41,456 bases of DNA from Clostridia bacterium (lineage in GTDB: Bacteria; Bacillota; Clostridia; Oscillospirales; CAG-272): positions 1-41,456 of the forward strand of contig JAGBSP010000048.1 in NCBI GenBank assembly GCA_017631855.1, given 5' to 3'. Positions 1 through 7,767 of this stretch are shown here, one piece after another (the stretch's first letter is position 1; each line of letters begins with the position of its first letter). A model generated the notes under the pieces. The model was not told the origin of the DNA and made no database searches. It saw only the letters and a program-made list of their open reading frames with translations. Position numbers and translations under genes: made by a program.

Positions 1-4
1 ATAT

Positions 5-80
5 TCCTCCTTAGCTCAGTCGGTAGAGCGCATGACTGTTAATCATGATGTCGCTGGTTCAAGCCCAGCAGGGGGAGCCA
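5..80 (+). tRNA. tRNA-Asn (anticodon GTT)
   Basis: A full cloverleaf can be read. The acceptor arm at 5-11 pairs with 70-76 (one G-T pair), the D arm starts GCTC at 14, the anticodon loop holds GTT at 38-40, the T arm contains GGTTCAAGCCC, and the 3' CCA is encoded at 78-80. The length of 76 nt is normal. The GTT anticodon assigns it to asparagine. Confidence 0.96.
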
Positions 81-123
81 ACAAAAGAAGCAGGTACGCA
101 ATCGCGTGCCTGCTTCTTTTGTT
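81..123 (+). terminator. Intrinsic terminator after tRNA-Asn
   Basis: An almost perfect inverted repeat starts directly after the CCA end. The arm at 81-99 pairs with 105-123 around a short AATC-type loop, and the 3' arm is T-rich (CTTCTTTTGTT). It probably ends the tRNA transcript. Confidence 0.75.
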
Positions 124-194
124 CACTTGTCTTTGTTTGACTTCAATCAATAAGATCGTGCAGTAAACACGAACCGAGCGTAGCGAGGTGACTG

Positions 195-219
195 GCAACG
201 TTTGCGTAAGCAAACTTGC
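195..219 (+). repeat. Hairpin with GTAA tetraloop in gene-free DNA
   Basis: GTTTGC (200-205), GTAA loop and GCAAAC (210-215) form a stem that extends to 195-219 with one bulged C. It is flanked by related words (GAGCGTAGCGAG at 177-187 and GAGCGCAGCGAAA at 224-236). No reading frame with a ribosome binding site is seen here. It may be a relic of a repeat element. Confidence 0.45.
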
Positions 220-269
220 GGTTGAGCGCAGCGAAACCTTTAATCCTATGATGTCGCTGATGTCCATTG

Positions 270-298
270 TTGACACCTCCTCGTTTTTGTGCTATAAT
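270..298 (+). promoter_or_regulatory. Orphan consensus promoter
   Basis: A perfect TTGACA (270-275), 17-bp spacer and TATAAT (293-298) with extended -10 TG at 290-291. No ordinary gene follows within 150 bp; the next gene at 499 has its own promoter. The transcript would start near 305 and immediately contain a hairpin at 314-337 and a short possible frame at 323. Confidence 0.7.
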
Positions 299-322
299 AA
301 CCTCCAAAAAGGCGGTGATACT

Positions 323-385
323 TGTTCAAGCATCACCCCGTGATGCGTGTTAATCAGGGTGTCGCTGATTTTATTTCCCATTAAA
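323..385 (+). pseudogene. Possible remnant of a holin-like type I toxin peptide
   Basis: Downstream of the orphan consensus promoter, a GGCGGTG ribosome binding site (311-317) is followed by a TTG start at 323 and a 20-codon frame ending in TAA at 383. The peptide has F2, V7, M8, G13, V14 and F17-I18. That spacing vaguely recalls the small hydrophobic holin-like toxins of Bacillota (recalled as F..LSVML.FG...I), which sit behind just such a promoter and ribosome binding site. The hydrophobic core is broken by charged and polar residues, so if related it is decayed. The resemblance is from memory and weak; a small RNA is an alternative. Confidence 0.25.
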
Positions 386-424
386 ATCCACGAATTTTGC
401 TATCTTCTCTCAACTAACGTGATG

Positions 425-453
425 TTGAATGGATATAGAAAATATGCTACAAT
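425..453 (+). promoter_or_regulatory. Promoter of the first XRE regulator
   Basis: TTGAAT (425-430), 17-bp spacer and TACAAT (448-453) preceded by TG at 445-446. The predicted start near 460 leaves a short leader of about 40 nt before the gene at 499. Confidence 0.7.
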
Positions 454-498
454 ATAAACAGAAGAGCGCACTTCGAATTTTTGAGATAGGTACTTTAT

Positions 499-1629
499 AT
501 GAATTTAAATTTTTTTGAAAATTTCAAGCAATTACGAAAAGAGAAAGGCGATACGCAAGAAAATATCGCAGAGGTTCTCGGAGTAACAGGGCAAACCGTT
601 TCTCGTTGGGAGCTTAATATATGCTATCCCGATATTGAATTGTTGCCGTCTATCGCCAATTATTTTGGTGTTACGGTGGACGCTTTGCTTTCCAACGATA
701 ACAATTCAAAACAAAAGGATCGTGAGATATTTTACGAAAAAATAGGAACGCTTGATTGGAAAAACAGTACGGAGTGTATTGATTTCGTGAAAGGATATTG
801 TCGAAAATATCCCGAAGATGACGAATATGCATATCAGCTTGTTTGCTATATCAGCAACTATGCCGCTGGAAATGAGGAAAGAACTGCAAGATTTATGCCG
901 ATTTTGCTAAAAACGGCAGAAAAATTATTGGAAACTCGTTATCGCTCAAGCGTTATTCAGGAAATGACTGCACTTTGCACGGGAGAAGAGCTTAATAAAT
1001 GGTTAGACATGGCACCTTATTCCGGATTTAGCAGAAGATATTGTTTGATCAATCGTGCTATGGTGCGCGATGAAAATCAAGGTTGGTATATCCAACAGGG
1101 GTTGGAAATGCTCGAAACCTTGGCAGATCAGTTGGATAGGCGTTGTCCAGATACCTTTGGCGCGGAGAAAAAAGCGGAATATCAGCGAGAGATTTTGCAC
1201 GTGATTGAGTCCTTTGGTACAAACAGGGAGATTCCCGACGGATGGAAAATGTTTTATGCTTATAAGCAGTTGGTTCTTTCCGCTTGCCTTTTCGGACAGA
1301 AAAAGATGGATGAGGGATGGAGAGAATTTGATTCCGCCATTGAAAAATGCAAGTACATTTATGCGCTTGATAAAGATTGGCTATCTATCGGCGGTAGCCT
1401 TTTCTCGAATCTGAAGGTTAGCAAGGATTGGAATTACGCGATTGACGAGCAGGGAAATAAGCATAAGCTGTTTGCACTTGTCAGATTATCCTTTTATCAC
1501 ATGTATATCATATGTGATCTTTTAACCAATGCAAGATGGGCGTGGTTTAACTCGGTTAGAAATACCGAAAAATATTGCGAAGCTGTTGCTTGGGTACAAA
1601 GCATAGAAAAAGCTCAAGAGGAAGAATAA
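499..1629 (+). CDS. XRE-family transcriptional regulator with long C-terminal domain
   Basis: The protein has 376 aa. Residues 5-65 form a Cro/C1-type helix-turn-helix: LRKEKGDTQENIAEVLGVTG, then QTVSRWE and the PDIELLPSIANYFGVTVDALL tail typical of clostridial XRE proteins. The remaining 300 residues are soluble, helical and rich in Trp and Tyr (YKQL, WREF, YIYALDKDWL), resembling TPR-like or sensor domains. They contain no motif that names a ligand. The start at 499 has GAGATAGG 8 nt upstream. It lies alone behind its own promoter. The role as a DNA-binding regulator is well supported by the HTH; its target and signal are unknown. Confidence 0.85.
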   Translation: MNLNFFENFKQLRKEKGDTQENIAEVLGVTGQTVSRWELNICYPDIELLPSIANYFGVTVDALLSNDNNSKQKDREIFYEKIGTLDWKNSTECIDFVKGYCRKYPEDDEYAYQLVCYISNYAAGNEERTARFMPILLKTAEKLLETRYRSSVIQEMTALCTGEELNKWLDMAPYSGFSRRYCLINRAMVRDENQGWYIQQGLEMLETLADQLDRRCPDTFGAEKKAEYQREILHVIESFGTNREIPDGWKMFYAYKQLVLSACLFGQKKMDEGWREFDSAIEKCKYIYALDKDWLSIGGSLFSNLKVSKDWNYAIDEQGNKHKLFALVRLSFYHMYIICDLLTNARWAWFNSVRNTEKYCEAVAWVQSIEKAQEEE

Positions 1630-1649
1630 AATTTTATTTTTCAATATTA

Positions 1650-1707
1650 CCTTCCGAGGCAAACGCCTCGGGAGGCTCAAATCAATGCCCCTCGCATCCC
1701 CGAGGGG
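1650..1707. repeat. Two adjacent GC-rich palindromes
   Basis: Stem 1 pairs 1650-1660 with 1665-1675 (GAGGC/GCCTC core, AAAC loop). Stem 2 pairs CCCCTCG (1688-1694) with CGAGGGG (1701-1707). They are GC-rich islands in AT-rich DNA between two XRE genes, with no T-run after them. They could be a dispersed palindromic repeat or a bidirectional transcription barrier. Confidence 0.55.
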
Positions 1708-1768
1708 GAGTATACATCTTCTTCCAACCAAATGGAGATATTTTGCCTTGGAATCTCCAAACAAGTTC

Positions 1769-1797
1769 TTTACTTTTTTACATCTTTGCATTATAAT
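1769..1797 (+). promoter_or_regulatory. Promoter of the second XRE regulator
   Basis: TTTACT (1769-1774), 17-bp spacer and a perfect TATAAT (1792-1797). The gene starts 44 bp downstream at 1841 with AGGAGA at 1830-1835. Confidence 0.6.
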
Positions 1798-1840
1798 GTA
1801 ATTACAAGATCGGTTTTGAATTTTATTTTAGGAGATTATT

Positions 1841-2629
1841 ATGTCTATCGGTGAAAATATTGCTCGTTTAAGAAAAGAAAAAGGTTGGACACAATCCGAA
1901 CTTGGAGAAAAGATTGGTGTTTCCAATCAAGCTGTTTCAAAATGGGAATCAGGAATGACGATGCCTGATATTACGTTGTTGCCGTCTTTGGCGGATACGT
2001 TTGGTATCTATATTGACGAATTATTTTCAAGAGACGTTAAAGCGGAGATACATTATGATCACTGTGCGGAGTTTCCTTGGCCTGACGACGATGTGATCAG
2101 AATTTTGCAAACGAAAGGCAAGAAAATCCTCAAGGTGCAAGAAAACAATTCTTTTATGGAGATTGTTTTTCCGAAAAACTGCAATGAAACAACGAAGCAA
2201 TATTTTAAGATCGAGGTTTTGGGAAATCTTTTGTGTGATAGCAGTATCAACGGTGACGTCGTTTGTCAAGGAAAGCTCGATTGCCATGAAATCAACGGTG
2301 ACGTCGTTTGTCATGGAACGCTCGATTGCCATGAAATCAACGGAAACCTTCGTTCAGACGGTGGAATTTATGTGAAAGTGGTCAACGGTGAAAGAACATC
2401 ATATCGTGTGAAAATCGCAAACCAAGGTCAGGAAATTCCGTCAAATGTCAATTTAAATGATATCCGCGAGGAATTAAAAAAAGTCGTTCCCGACGTCGGT
2501 TCTACCTCTAAATTGCTTCATATGATAGCTGAAGATATCTCTGGAAATTTGGAGATGACCGATGAAAATATTGAGCGATGGTTAGACGCTTACCGGGATC
2601 TGTATAAGGGAATGAAGACAAAGAAATAA
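1841..2629 (+). CDS. XRE regulator fused to a bactofilin-like repeat domain
   Basis: The protein has 262 aa. Residues 1-65 are a canonical XRE helix-turn-helix (LRKEKGWTQSELGEKIGVSN, QAVSKWE). Residues 125-175 carry 15-residue repeats of the type INGDVVCxGxLDCHE, followed by INGNLRSDGGIYVKVVNG. This alternating polar/hydrophobic pattern is that of bactofilin/DUF583-type right-handed beta-helices. In DNA the units are 2246-2290 and 2291-2335, nearly identical at 45 bp each, with a third partial copy from 2336. The C-terminal 70 residues are helical. Cysteines recur at fixed repeat positions, which could allow metal binding or redox sensing (inference). The start is set by AGGAGA at 1830-1835. 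Confidence 0.82.
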   Translation: MSIGENIARLRKEKGWTQSELGEKIGVSNQAVSKWESGMTMPDITLLPSLADTFGIYIDELFSRDVKAEIHYDHCAEFPWPDDDVIRILQTKGKKILKVQENNSFMEIVFPKNCNETTKQYFKIEVLGNLLCDSSINGDVVCQGKLDCHEINGDVVCHGTLDCHEINGNLRSDGGIYVKVVNGERTSYRVKIANQGQEIPSNVNLNDIREELKKVVPDVGSTSKLLHMIAEDISGNLEMTDENIERWLDAYRDLYKGMKTKK

Positions 2630-2643
2630 ATTTGTTCATAAAC

Positions 2644-2675
2644 AAAAGTCCGAGGCTATGACTCGGGCTTTTCTT
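2644..2675 (+). terminator. Intrinsic terminator after the second XRE gene
   Basis: AAAAGTCCGAG (2644-2654) pairs with CTCGGGCTTTT (2662-2672) around a 7-nt loop, with one wobble; the 3' arm ends in TTTT. It isolates the XRE gene from nagB. Confidence 0.75.
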
Positions 2676-2706
2676 GCATCATTTTACTAAAAATGTTTCA
2701 AAAGTC

Positions 2707-2735
2707 TTTACAAATCCGAAAATAAGTGGTATAAT
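2707..2735 (+). promoter_or_regulatory. nagB promoter
   Basis: TTTACA (2707-2712), 17-bp spacer and TATAAT (2730-2735), with TG at 2727-2728 as an extended -10. No obvious operator repeat is seen next to it. Confidence 0.75.
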
Positions 2736-2777
2736 GAAGCTGTCAATTAAAAAATTCCAGACAAGGAGTAAAAAATC

Positions 2778-3563
2778 ATGAAATTAATTATTAAAGACAA
2801 TTATGATGCAATGAGTGCATGGGCTGCAGAACATATTGCCGATGCGATCAACAATCACAAAGAGGACCGTCCGTTCGTTCTTGGATTGCCCACCGGTTCT
2901 TCTCCGATTGGCGTTTATAAAAATCTGATTAAGATGAATAAGGAAGGAAAGGTTTCCTTTAAAAACGTAGTTACCTTTAACATGGACGAGTACGTTGGTC
3001 TTCCCAAGGATCACGACCAGAGCTACTGGTATTTTATGCACGACAACTTCTTCAACCACATCGATATCCCCGCAGAGAATATCAACATTCTGAACGGTAT
3101 GGCAGAGGACCTCGAGGCTGAATGCCAGCGTTATGAGGATAAGATTGCTTCCTACGGCGGAATTGATCTCTTTATGGGCGGTAGCGGCGTTGACGGTCAC
3201 ATTGCGTTCAACGAGCCCTTTACGTCTCTGTCTTCGAGAACGGGTGTTCGTGCTCTGACCGAGGATACGCTCATCGTGAACTCTCGTTTCTTTGATAACG
3301 ATCCCAACAAGGTTCCGAAGACCGCTCTTTCGGTTGGCGTAGGTACTGTTTGCGATTCGAAGCAGGTTCTTTTGGTCATCAGCGGACACAACAAGGCACG
3401 CGCTCTTCGCCAGTGTGTAGAAGGTGGCGTTAGCCATGCTTGCACGATCAGCGCACTGCAGATGCATCCCGATGGAATCATCGCTTGTGACGAGGCTGCT
3501 TGCGGCGAGTTGAAGGTTGACACCTACAAATACTTCAAGGAAATCTACAAAAACGAGAAGTAA
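2778..3563 (+). CDS. nagB: Glucosamine-6-phosphate deaminase
   Basis: Converts glucosamine-6-phosphate to fructose-6-phosphate and ammonia, feeding amino sugars into glycolysis in the cytosol. The 261-aa length is normal. The phosphate-binding GLPTGSSP lies at residues 36-43. Catalytic residues line up with the E. coli enzyme minus two: D70 in NMDEY, D139 and H141 in GVDGH, and E146 in FNEP. AAGGAG at 2763-2768 sets the start. It is transcribed alone between a promoter at 2707 and a terminator at 3582. No nagA or nagE is adjacent, so substrate probably comes from genes elsewhere. Confidence 0.96.
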   Translation: MKLIIKDNYDAMSAWAAEHIADAINNHKEDRPFVLGLPTGSSPIGVYKNLIKMNKEGKVSFKNVVTFNMDEYVGLPKDHDQSYWYFMHDNFFNHIDIPAENINILNGMAEDLEAECQRYEDKIASYGGIDLFMGGSGVDGHIAFNEPFTSLSSRTGVRALTEDTLIVNSRFFDNDPNKVPKTALSVGVGTVCDSKQVLLVISGHNKARALRQCVEGGVSHACTISALQMHPDGIIACDEAACGELKVDTYKYFKEIYKNEK

Positions 3564-3581
3564 TTTCAAAGTAATATCAAA

Positions 3582-3611
3582 GAAGCAAGTCATTCGACTT
3601 GCTTCTTTTTT
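3582..3611 (+). terminator. nagB terminator
   Basis: A perfect 10-bp stem, GAAGCAAGTC (3582-3591) with GACTTGCTTC (3596-3605), an ATTC loop and six Ts. Confidence 0.93.
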
Positions 3612-3655
3612 GCGCGATTTATAGCGAAGGATTGACGGATAATTACAAAATTCCC

Positions 3656-3684
3656 TTGACAAACATACCAATAAATGATAAAAT
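3656..3684 (+). promoter_or_regulatory. Promoter of the CNNM/CBS gene pair
   Basis: TTGACA (3656-3661), 17-bp spacer and TAAAAT (3679-3684) with TG at 3676-3677. Confidence 0.72.
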
Positions 3685-3728
3685 AAAAGTTAATGAAAAA
3701 AATAAATAGGTAAGGAGTTGGTTTTTTC

Positions 3729-5069
3729 ATGGGTAGTGACAGTATACCTTTATGGATTATCTTTTTTATTTGTGTGATTGGAGGCGCATATTTTGCTGCC
3801 ACCGAAAGCTCTTTTTCGGCGGTGAACAAAATCAAGATCAAGGCGCTTGCTGATGACGGTAATAAAAGAGCCCAAGGTGTGATGTATATTCTCAACAAGT
3901 TTGACAAGGCGCTGACCACCCTTCTTTTGGGAAATAACGTGACCAAGATTGCGGGAGCTGCCGTATTTACGATTCTTGCCACGGATATTTTTCGTGAGAA
4001 GCTTGGCAAATCCGACGATTTTCTGGATTCCTTTGCCTTTTCAATGATCTGCTCTGTGATGAGTACAGTAATCATTTTCCTCTTTAGCGAAATGATTCCC
4101 AAAAGCTTTGCTAATGACCGCAGTGAGTCGGTATCCTTGTTTTTTGAAGGATCTCTTCGATTCCTGATGAAGATCTTAAAGCCATTTTCGGCATTCTTCG
4201 GTCTGATTTCTGATTTTGCATCGAAATTGTTCTCGAAAAAGGAGGCAGAGCCTTCTATTACCGAGGACGAGCTGACCGAGATTATCGAGACGGCAGAGGA
4301 AGAGGGAATCGTGGACGAGGAGCAAAGCGATATGCTTAAATCGGCGTTGGAATTTGCTAAGACTACGGTGGGAGATATTATGACGATGGAGAAGGATATT
4401 GACTTTATCCGTGTCAATGCCACTCCCGCGGAAATTCTGGAGACAATCCGAAATACCAATCACTCGCGTTTGCCTGTCAAGGCGGAGAATTCCGAGCGCG
4501 TCGTGGGTATTTTGCGTACTCGAACTTATTTGATCGAGCATAAACGAAATCCCAACCTTCGGTTGCGGAGTGTGATGAAGCCGCCGTATCTCGTTCGCAA
4601 GGACGCGAAGATTGACGATCTTCTCACTGATATGAGACAGCACAAGCTGCAGGTTGCTATGGTTCTTGACGATCAGAAGAAGGTGATCGGTCTTGTGACC
4701 ATCGAGGACATCCTTGAGGAGCTGGTTGGTGAAATCTTCGACGAGGAAGACGTGGTTGACCAGAATTTCCAGACGCTTGGCGGAAACAAATACATGGTGA
4801 ATACGCATATGCTGGTTGGTACCGCTTACGAGCGGATGGGTCTGGGACCCGCTCCAAGAAAGATTGCAACAAAGCCTTTGCTTTCTTTTATTTTGGAAAC
4901 GTTGGGGCATTTGCCGGAGGAGGAAGAGTCCTTCCTTTACGAAAACATTAGATATACGGCAAAAACTGTGATAAACGGACGGCTGACTGAGGTGACCGTT
5001 CATATCCTTGACGAGGACGATCTTGCTGCGCTGAGGGCGGCAGAGTCCGATGAGGAGGTGACGGCATGA
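3729..5069 (+). CDS. CNNM/CorC-type membrane protein with CBS domains (copy 1)
   Basis: The 446-aa protein has the HlyC/CorC (TlyC) family layout. The N-terminal transmembrane CNNM domain covers about residues 5-150, with the signature AATESSFSAVNKIKIKALA near the start. A CBS pair spans about residues 205-335 (VGDIMTMEKDID, TIEDILEELVGEIFDEED), followed by a CorC_HlyC domain. Family members move or sense Mg2+, Co2+ or Na+; the 'hemolysin' label is historical. AAGGAG at 3712-3717 sets the start. The stop overlaps the next start by 4 bases (ATGA), so the pair is translationally coupled. The exact substrate is unknown. Confidence 0.88.
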   Translation: MGSDSIPLWIIFFICVIGGAYFAATESSFSAVNKIKIKALADDGNKRAQGVMYILNKFDKALTTLLLGNNVTKIAGAAVFTILATDIFREKLGKSDDFLDSFAFSMICSVMSTVIIFLFSEMIPKSFANDRSESVSLFFEGSLRFLMKILKPFSAFFGLISDFASKLFSKKEAEPSITEDELTEIIETAEEEGIVDEEQSDMLKSALEFAKTTVGDIMTMEKDIDFIRVNATPAEILETIRNTNHSRLPVKAENSERVVGILRTRTYLIEHKRNPNLRLRSVMKPPYLVRKDAKIDDLLTDMRQHKLQVAMVLDDQKKVIGLVTIEDILEELVGEIFDEEDVVDQNFQTLGGNKYMVNTHMLVGTAYERMGLGPAPRKIATKPLLSFILETLGHLPEEEESFLYENIRYTAKTVINGRLTEVTVHILDEDDLAALRAAESDEEVTA

Positions 5070-6379
5070 CCTTTGCGGCACACTTTGCAAATATGTGGTG
5101 GGCATACGTGGTTATTTTTGGAATGATCTGTCTGTCCGCATACTTCTCAGCTTCTGAGATTGCCTTTAACACTGCCAACAAGATGCGTTTGCGGAAGGCG
5201 TCCGAAGGCGGATGCTGTACGGCAAGGATTGCTTATCACATTTGCGATAAGTTTACTACCTCGCTGTCCGCAATTCTGATCGGCAACAACCTTGCCAATA
5301 TTGCGGTTTCTACCTGCACGACGTTGATCGTGATGGATCTGTTTCGGAATAACGTTGCCCTCGCTTCCACGATTTCAACGATTCTGATTACGGTTGTAAT
5401 CCTGATTTTTGGAGAAATCGTGCCGAAGGTCCTTTCCAAGCAACACGCCGATACTGTGGTTCGTATTATTGCGATTCCTACCCGTATCCTCACTGTGATT
5501 CTCAGTCCTTTCGTCTTTATTGTTATGGCGATTCTGTTTGTTTTAAGAAAGATCTGGGGAAGTGACCACAAGGACGATGAGCCTACCGTGACCGAAGAAG
5601 AGCTGGTTTCCATCATTGACACCGTCGAGGAAGAGGGTGTTATCAACGAGGGACAGGGTGAACTGCTTCAGTCTACGCTAGAGTTCAGCGATACGACGAT
5701 TGAGAAGATCATGACCCCCCGTATTGACGTGACGGCTATTAACGTGGATGACGAGCCGGAAAAGATTGTGCAGCTCTTGTCCGATACGACTCAGTTTTCC
5801 CGCTTGCCCGTCTACGAGGATAGCATCGATAATGTTGTAGGTATTCTGTCTTTGACGCGATATTATAAGGCAACGCTGGACGAAGTCAATCCTGATATTC
5901 GTTCGATGCTTCTCAAGCCCTGCAAGCTTCATAAGACCATGAAGCTTCCTGCTGCACTCACCAAGCTGAGAGATGGTAAGATGCATCTTGCTATCGTTAT
6001 CGACGAGTACGGCGGAACCCTTGGTATCATTACGATGGAGGATATTCTGGAAGAGCTGGTTGGCGATATCTGGGATGATACCGACGTGATTATTACCGAG
6101 TGCCTTTCCACAGGAGAGAACACCTACGAAGTGTTGGGCGATATGAATATCGATGATTTCTTTGAGGAGATTGATTTTGTGAAGCCGGAAACCTTCTCTT
6201 GCGAGTATTCTACGATGGGAGGATGGGCAATCGAGATGCTTGAGGCTGATCCTCACGTGGGCGATAGCTTCCGATATGAAAATATTTTCGTCATTGTAGC
6301 ACAAATGGACGAAGAGCGAGTGACGAAGCTGACTGTTCTGGTAGAGGAAAAGCAAGACGAAGAAGCGGAAATTGATTAA
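5066..6379 (+). CDS. CNNM/CorC-type membrane protein with CBS domains (copy 2)
   Basis: The 437-aa paralogue of the preceding gene has the same order of domains. The CNNM signature is SASEIAFNTANKMRLRKA; the CBS pair contains IEKIMTPRIDVTAI, RLPVYEDSIDNVVGIL and IDEYGGTLGIITMEDILEELVG; the C-terminus is a CorC_HlyC domain. It starts at the ATGA overlap with copy 1, with GAGGAGGTG at 5053-5060 inside the upstream gene. Its CBS motifs match the family consensus better than copy 1 (EYGG present, where copy 1 has LDDQKK). This may mean that one subunit binds nucleotide and the other does not (inference). A heteromeric partner of copy 1 is likely. Confidence 0.88.
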   Translation: MTFAAHFANMWWAYVVIFGMICLSAYFSASEIAFNTANKMRLRKASEGGCCTARIAYHICDKFTTSLSAILIGNNLANIAVSTCTTLIVMDLFRNNVALASTISTILITVVILIFGEIVPKVLSKQHADTVVRIIAIPTRILTVILSPFVFIVMAILFVLRKIWGSDHKDDEPTVTEEELVSIIDTVEEEGVINEGQGELLQSTLEFSDTTIEKIMTPRIDVTAINVDDEPEKIVQLLSDTTQFSRLPVYEDSIDNVVGILSLTRYYKATLDEVNPDIRSMLLKPCKLHKTMKLPAALTKLRDGKMHLAIVIDEYGGTLGIITMEDILEELVGDIWDDTDVIITECLSTGENTYEVLGDMNIDDFFEEIDFVKPETFSCEYSTMGGWAIEMLEADPHVGDSFRYENIFVIVAQMDEERVTKLTVLVEEKQDEEAEID

Positions 6380-6387
6380 ACGTAAAA

Positions 6388-6421
6388 TGCAAGGGCATAT
6401 CCGAAGGGATATGCCCTTGCA
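6388..6421 (+). terminator. Stem-loop after the CNNM pair
   Basis: A perfect 15-bp stem (6388-6402 with 6407-6421) with a GAAG loop. The run of Ts is delayed and imperfect, so it may work as a terminator or as a 3' stabilising hairpin. Confidence 0.65.
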
Positions 6422-6494
6422 GTCTTTGATTTTAGGTTTTTTTCCCCACTTTGGAGGAAAAAAGGGCGTTTTAAAAAAACTTTTCCCCACCGTA

Positions 6495-6523
6495 TTGACA
6501 AGGATTTTTGGGTGTGTTATACT
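6495..6523 (+). promoter_or_regulatory. Promoter of the YD-repeat lipoprotein
   Basis: TTGACA (6495-6500), 17-bp spacer and TATACT (6518-6523) with TG at 6515-6516. It covers an in-frame upstream ATG at 6508, which excludes that codon as the start. Confidence 0.78.
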
Positions 6524-6555
6524 CAAATTATCATAAGAAAAAAGAGGGAATTACT

Positions 6556-7749
6556 ATGAAAAAAATCACCGCGTTGCTGTTATGTTTACTTCTTTTGTTG
6601 GGTGTCGTTTTGACGTCGTGTGAGGCAGAAGAATCGTCTCCTTCGGAGGAAGAAATCTCTTCTCGGGTAGAAGAAAATGAGAAAGAAAGTGACGAGAACG
6701 AAGCCGAAAACGAGTTGCCTGCCGAGCCGACCGATCCAAAGCTTGAGGCATATAGTGAAGCACTTCAGCATTTGAATGCGGGAGAGATTGAAAAGGCATA
6801 CGATCTCTTTTTGACCATCAAGGATTATCGCGACGTATCGACGTTTTTGGAACGTTTTTCCTTTGGCTATCAGACAAGCTTTTTCTATGAGGATGATTAT
6901 GGGTTCGTTTTCCACTATGAATATGATGAATACGGTCGCCCCATCTTGCAGAGATATTTTTCTACGATGAGCGAACATATGACAGTCATTCGTCAGGAGT
7001 ATGACGAGAAGGGAAATCTGATCAAACACTCCTATCAATATTCTCCTCAAAACATACAAGAAACGACATATGAATATGATGAAGAAGGAAAATTGATTCG
7101 TCAAAACGATCCTTATATGGATGGAGACGGCACCTATAAGCTTGCCGCATACGATGAGAAGGGAAATGTAGTTCGAATCGGCTACTATTTTTCATATGAG
7201 AATGAACCGCATTTTGAAGAGTTTTACGAGTACAATGAAGAGGGAAAGCGAACCAAACTTACACAAAAATCAAATATGTATGAGTATATAGAAACGTATG
7301 AATACGATGTTTGTGGAAATATGGTGAAAGAAAGCCAAACATATAATGGCGTACTTCGATATTTCACTGCATATGAATACGATGAACGCGGTAATAAGAT
7401 CAAAGGGTCTCACTATTCCAACGAGGATTCCTTCGCAGAGCCCCATACGGTATGGTCTTGGGAATATGATGAAAACGGCAAACTGACAGCCCAAACATAT
7501 GAATCGGATAGTTATAGTTCCAAAACAGAATATGAATATGATTCGGACGGAAACTGTATCAAAGAAACTTATTTCAGAGATGGACAAGCACAGACGGTGA
7601 ACAGAATGGAATATGACTGTTACGGCAATCTTTTGAAACGTGAAACGGAGGAGCGACACCATTCGGTTACGGCGTATTCGGGCTACAAGCTTTATTATAA
7701 TCCTTACGGCTATAAAACACTTCCCACGGAATTTGAAGCTAAGGGTTGA
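6556..7749 (+). CDS. Secreted lipoprotein with TPR-like segment and YD-type repeats
   Basis: The 397-aa protein starts at 6556 (GAGGGAA at 6544-6550). Residues 1-22 are a lipoprotein signal peptide ending LTSC, so C22 is the lipidated residue on the outer face of the membrane. An acidic low-complexity linker of Glu, Ser and Asn follows. A TPR-like hairpin (HLNAGEIEKAYDLFLTIKDY) precedes at least nine repeats of about 20-28 residues. These have the form Y-E-Y-D-x-x-G-N/K-x-x-K (e.g. YEYDEEGKLIRQ, YEYDERGNKIKG, YEYDSDGNCIKE), as in RHS/YD proteins and clostridial surface lipoproteins. There is no toxin core or peptidase motif. Binding of carbohydrate or cell wall is possible but unproven. Confidence 0.83.
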   Translation: MKKITALLLCLLLLLGVVLTSCEAEESSPSEEEISSRVEENEKESDENEAENELPAEPTDPKLEAYSEALQHLNAGEIEKAYDLFLTIKDYRDVSTFLERFSFGYQTSFFYEDDYGFVFHYEYDEYGRPILQRYFSTMSEHMTVIRQEYDEKGNLIKHSYQYSPQNIQETTYEYDEEGKLIRQNDPYMDGDGTYKLAAYDEKGNVVRIGYYFSYENEPHFEEFYEYNEEGKRTKLTQKSNMYEYIETYEYDVCGNMVKESQTYNGVLRYFTAYEYDERGNKIKGSHYSNEDSFAEPHTVWSWEYDENGKLTAQTYESDSYSSKTEYEYDSDGNCIKETYFRDGQAQTVNRMEYDCYGNLLKRETEERHHSVTAYSGYKLYYNPYGYKTLPTEFEAKG

Positions 7750-7767
7750 GATCAGATTTTTACATTT

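Noticed and set aside
43-276. Minus-strand 77-aa frame ending PPAGLEPATS
   Set aside because: It reads through the tRNA-Asn gene, a well-known source of this spurious peptide, and has no ribosome binding site.
2246-2350. CRISPR-like array
   Set aside because: The 45-bp repeats are in frame within a gene and have no spacers; they encode a protein repeat.
2784-3671. Long minus-strand frame over nagB
   Set aside because: Antisense shadow of a fully supported enzyme gene; no ribosome binding site or family motif.
4176-5105. 309-aa minus-strand frame over CNNM copy 1
   Set aside because: Antisense shadow; the plus-strand protein is clearly the real gene.
6508-6555. Upstream in-frame ATG for the YD-repeat lipoprotein
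   Set aside because: It lies within the promoter and would destroy the lipoprotein signal peptide; ATG 6556 has the ribosome binding site.
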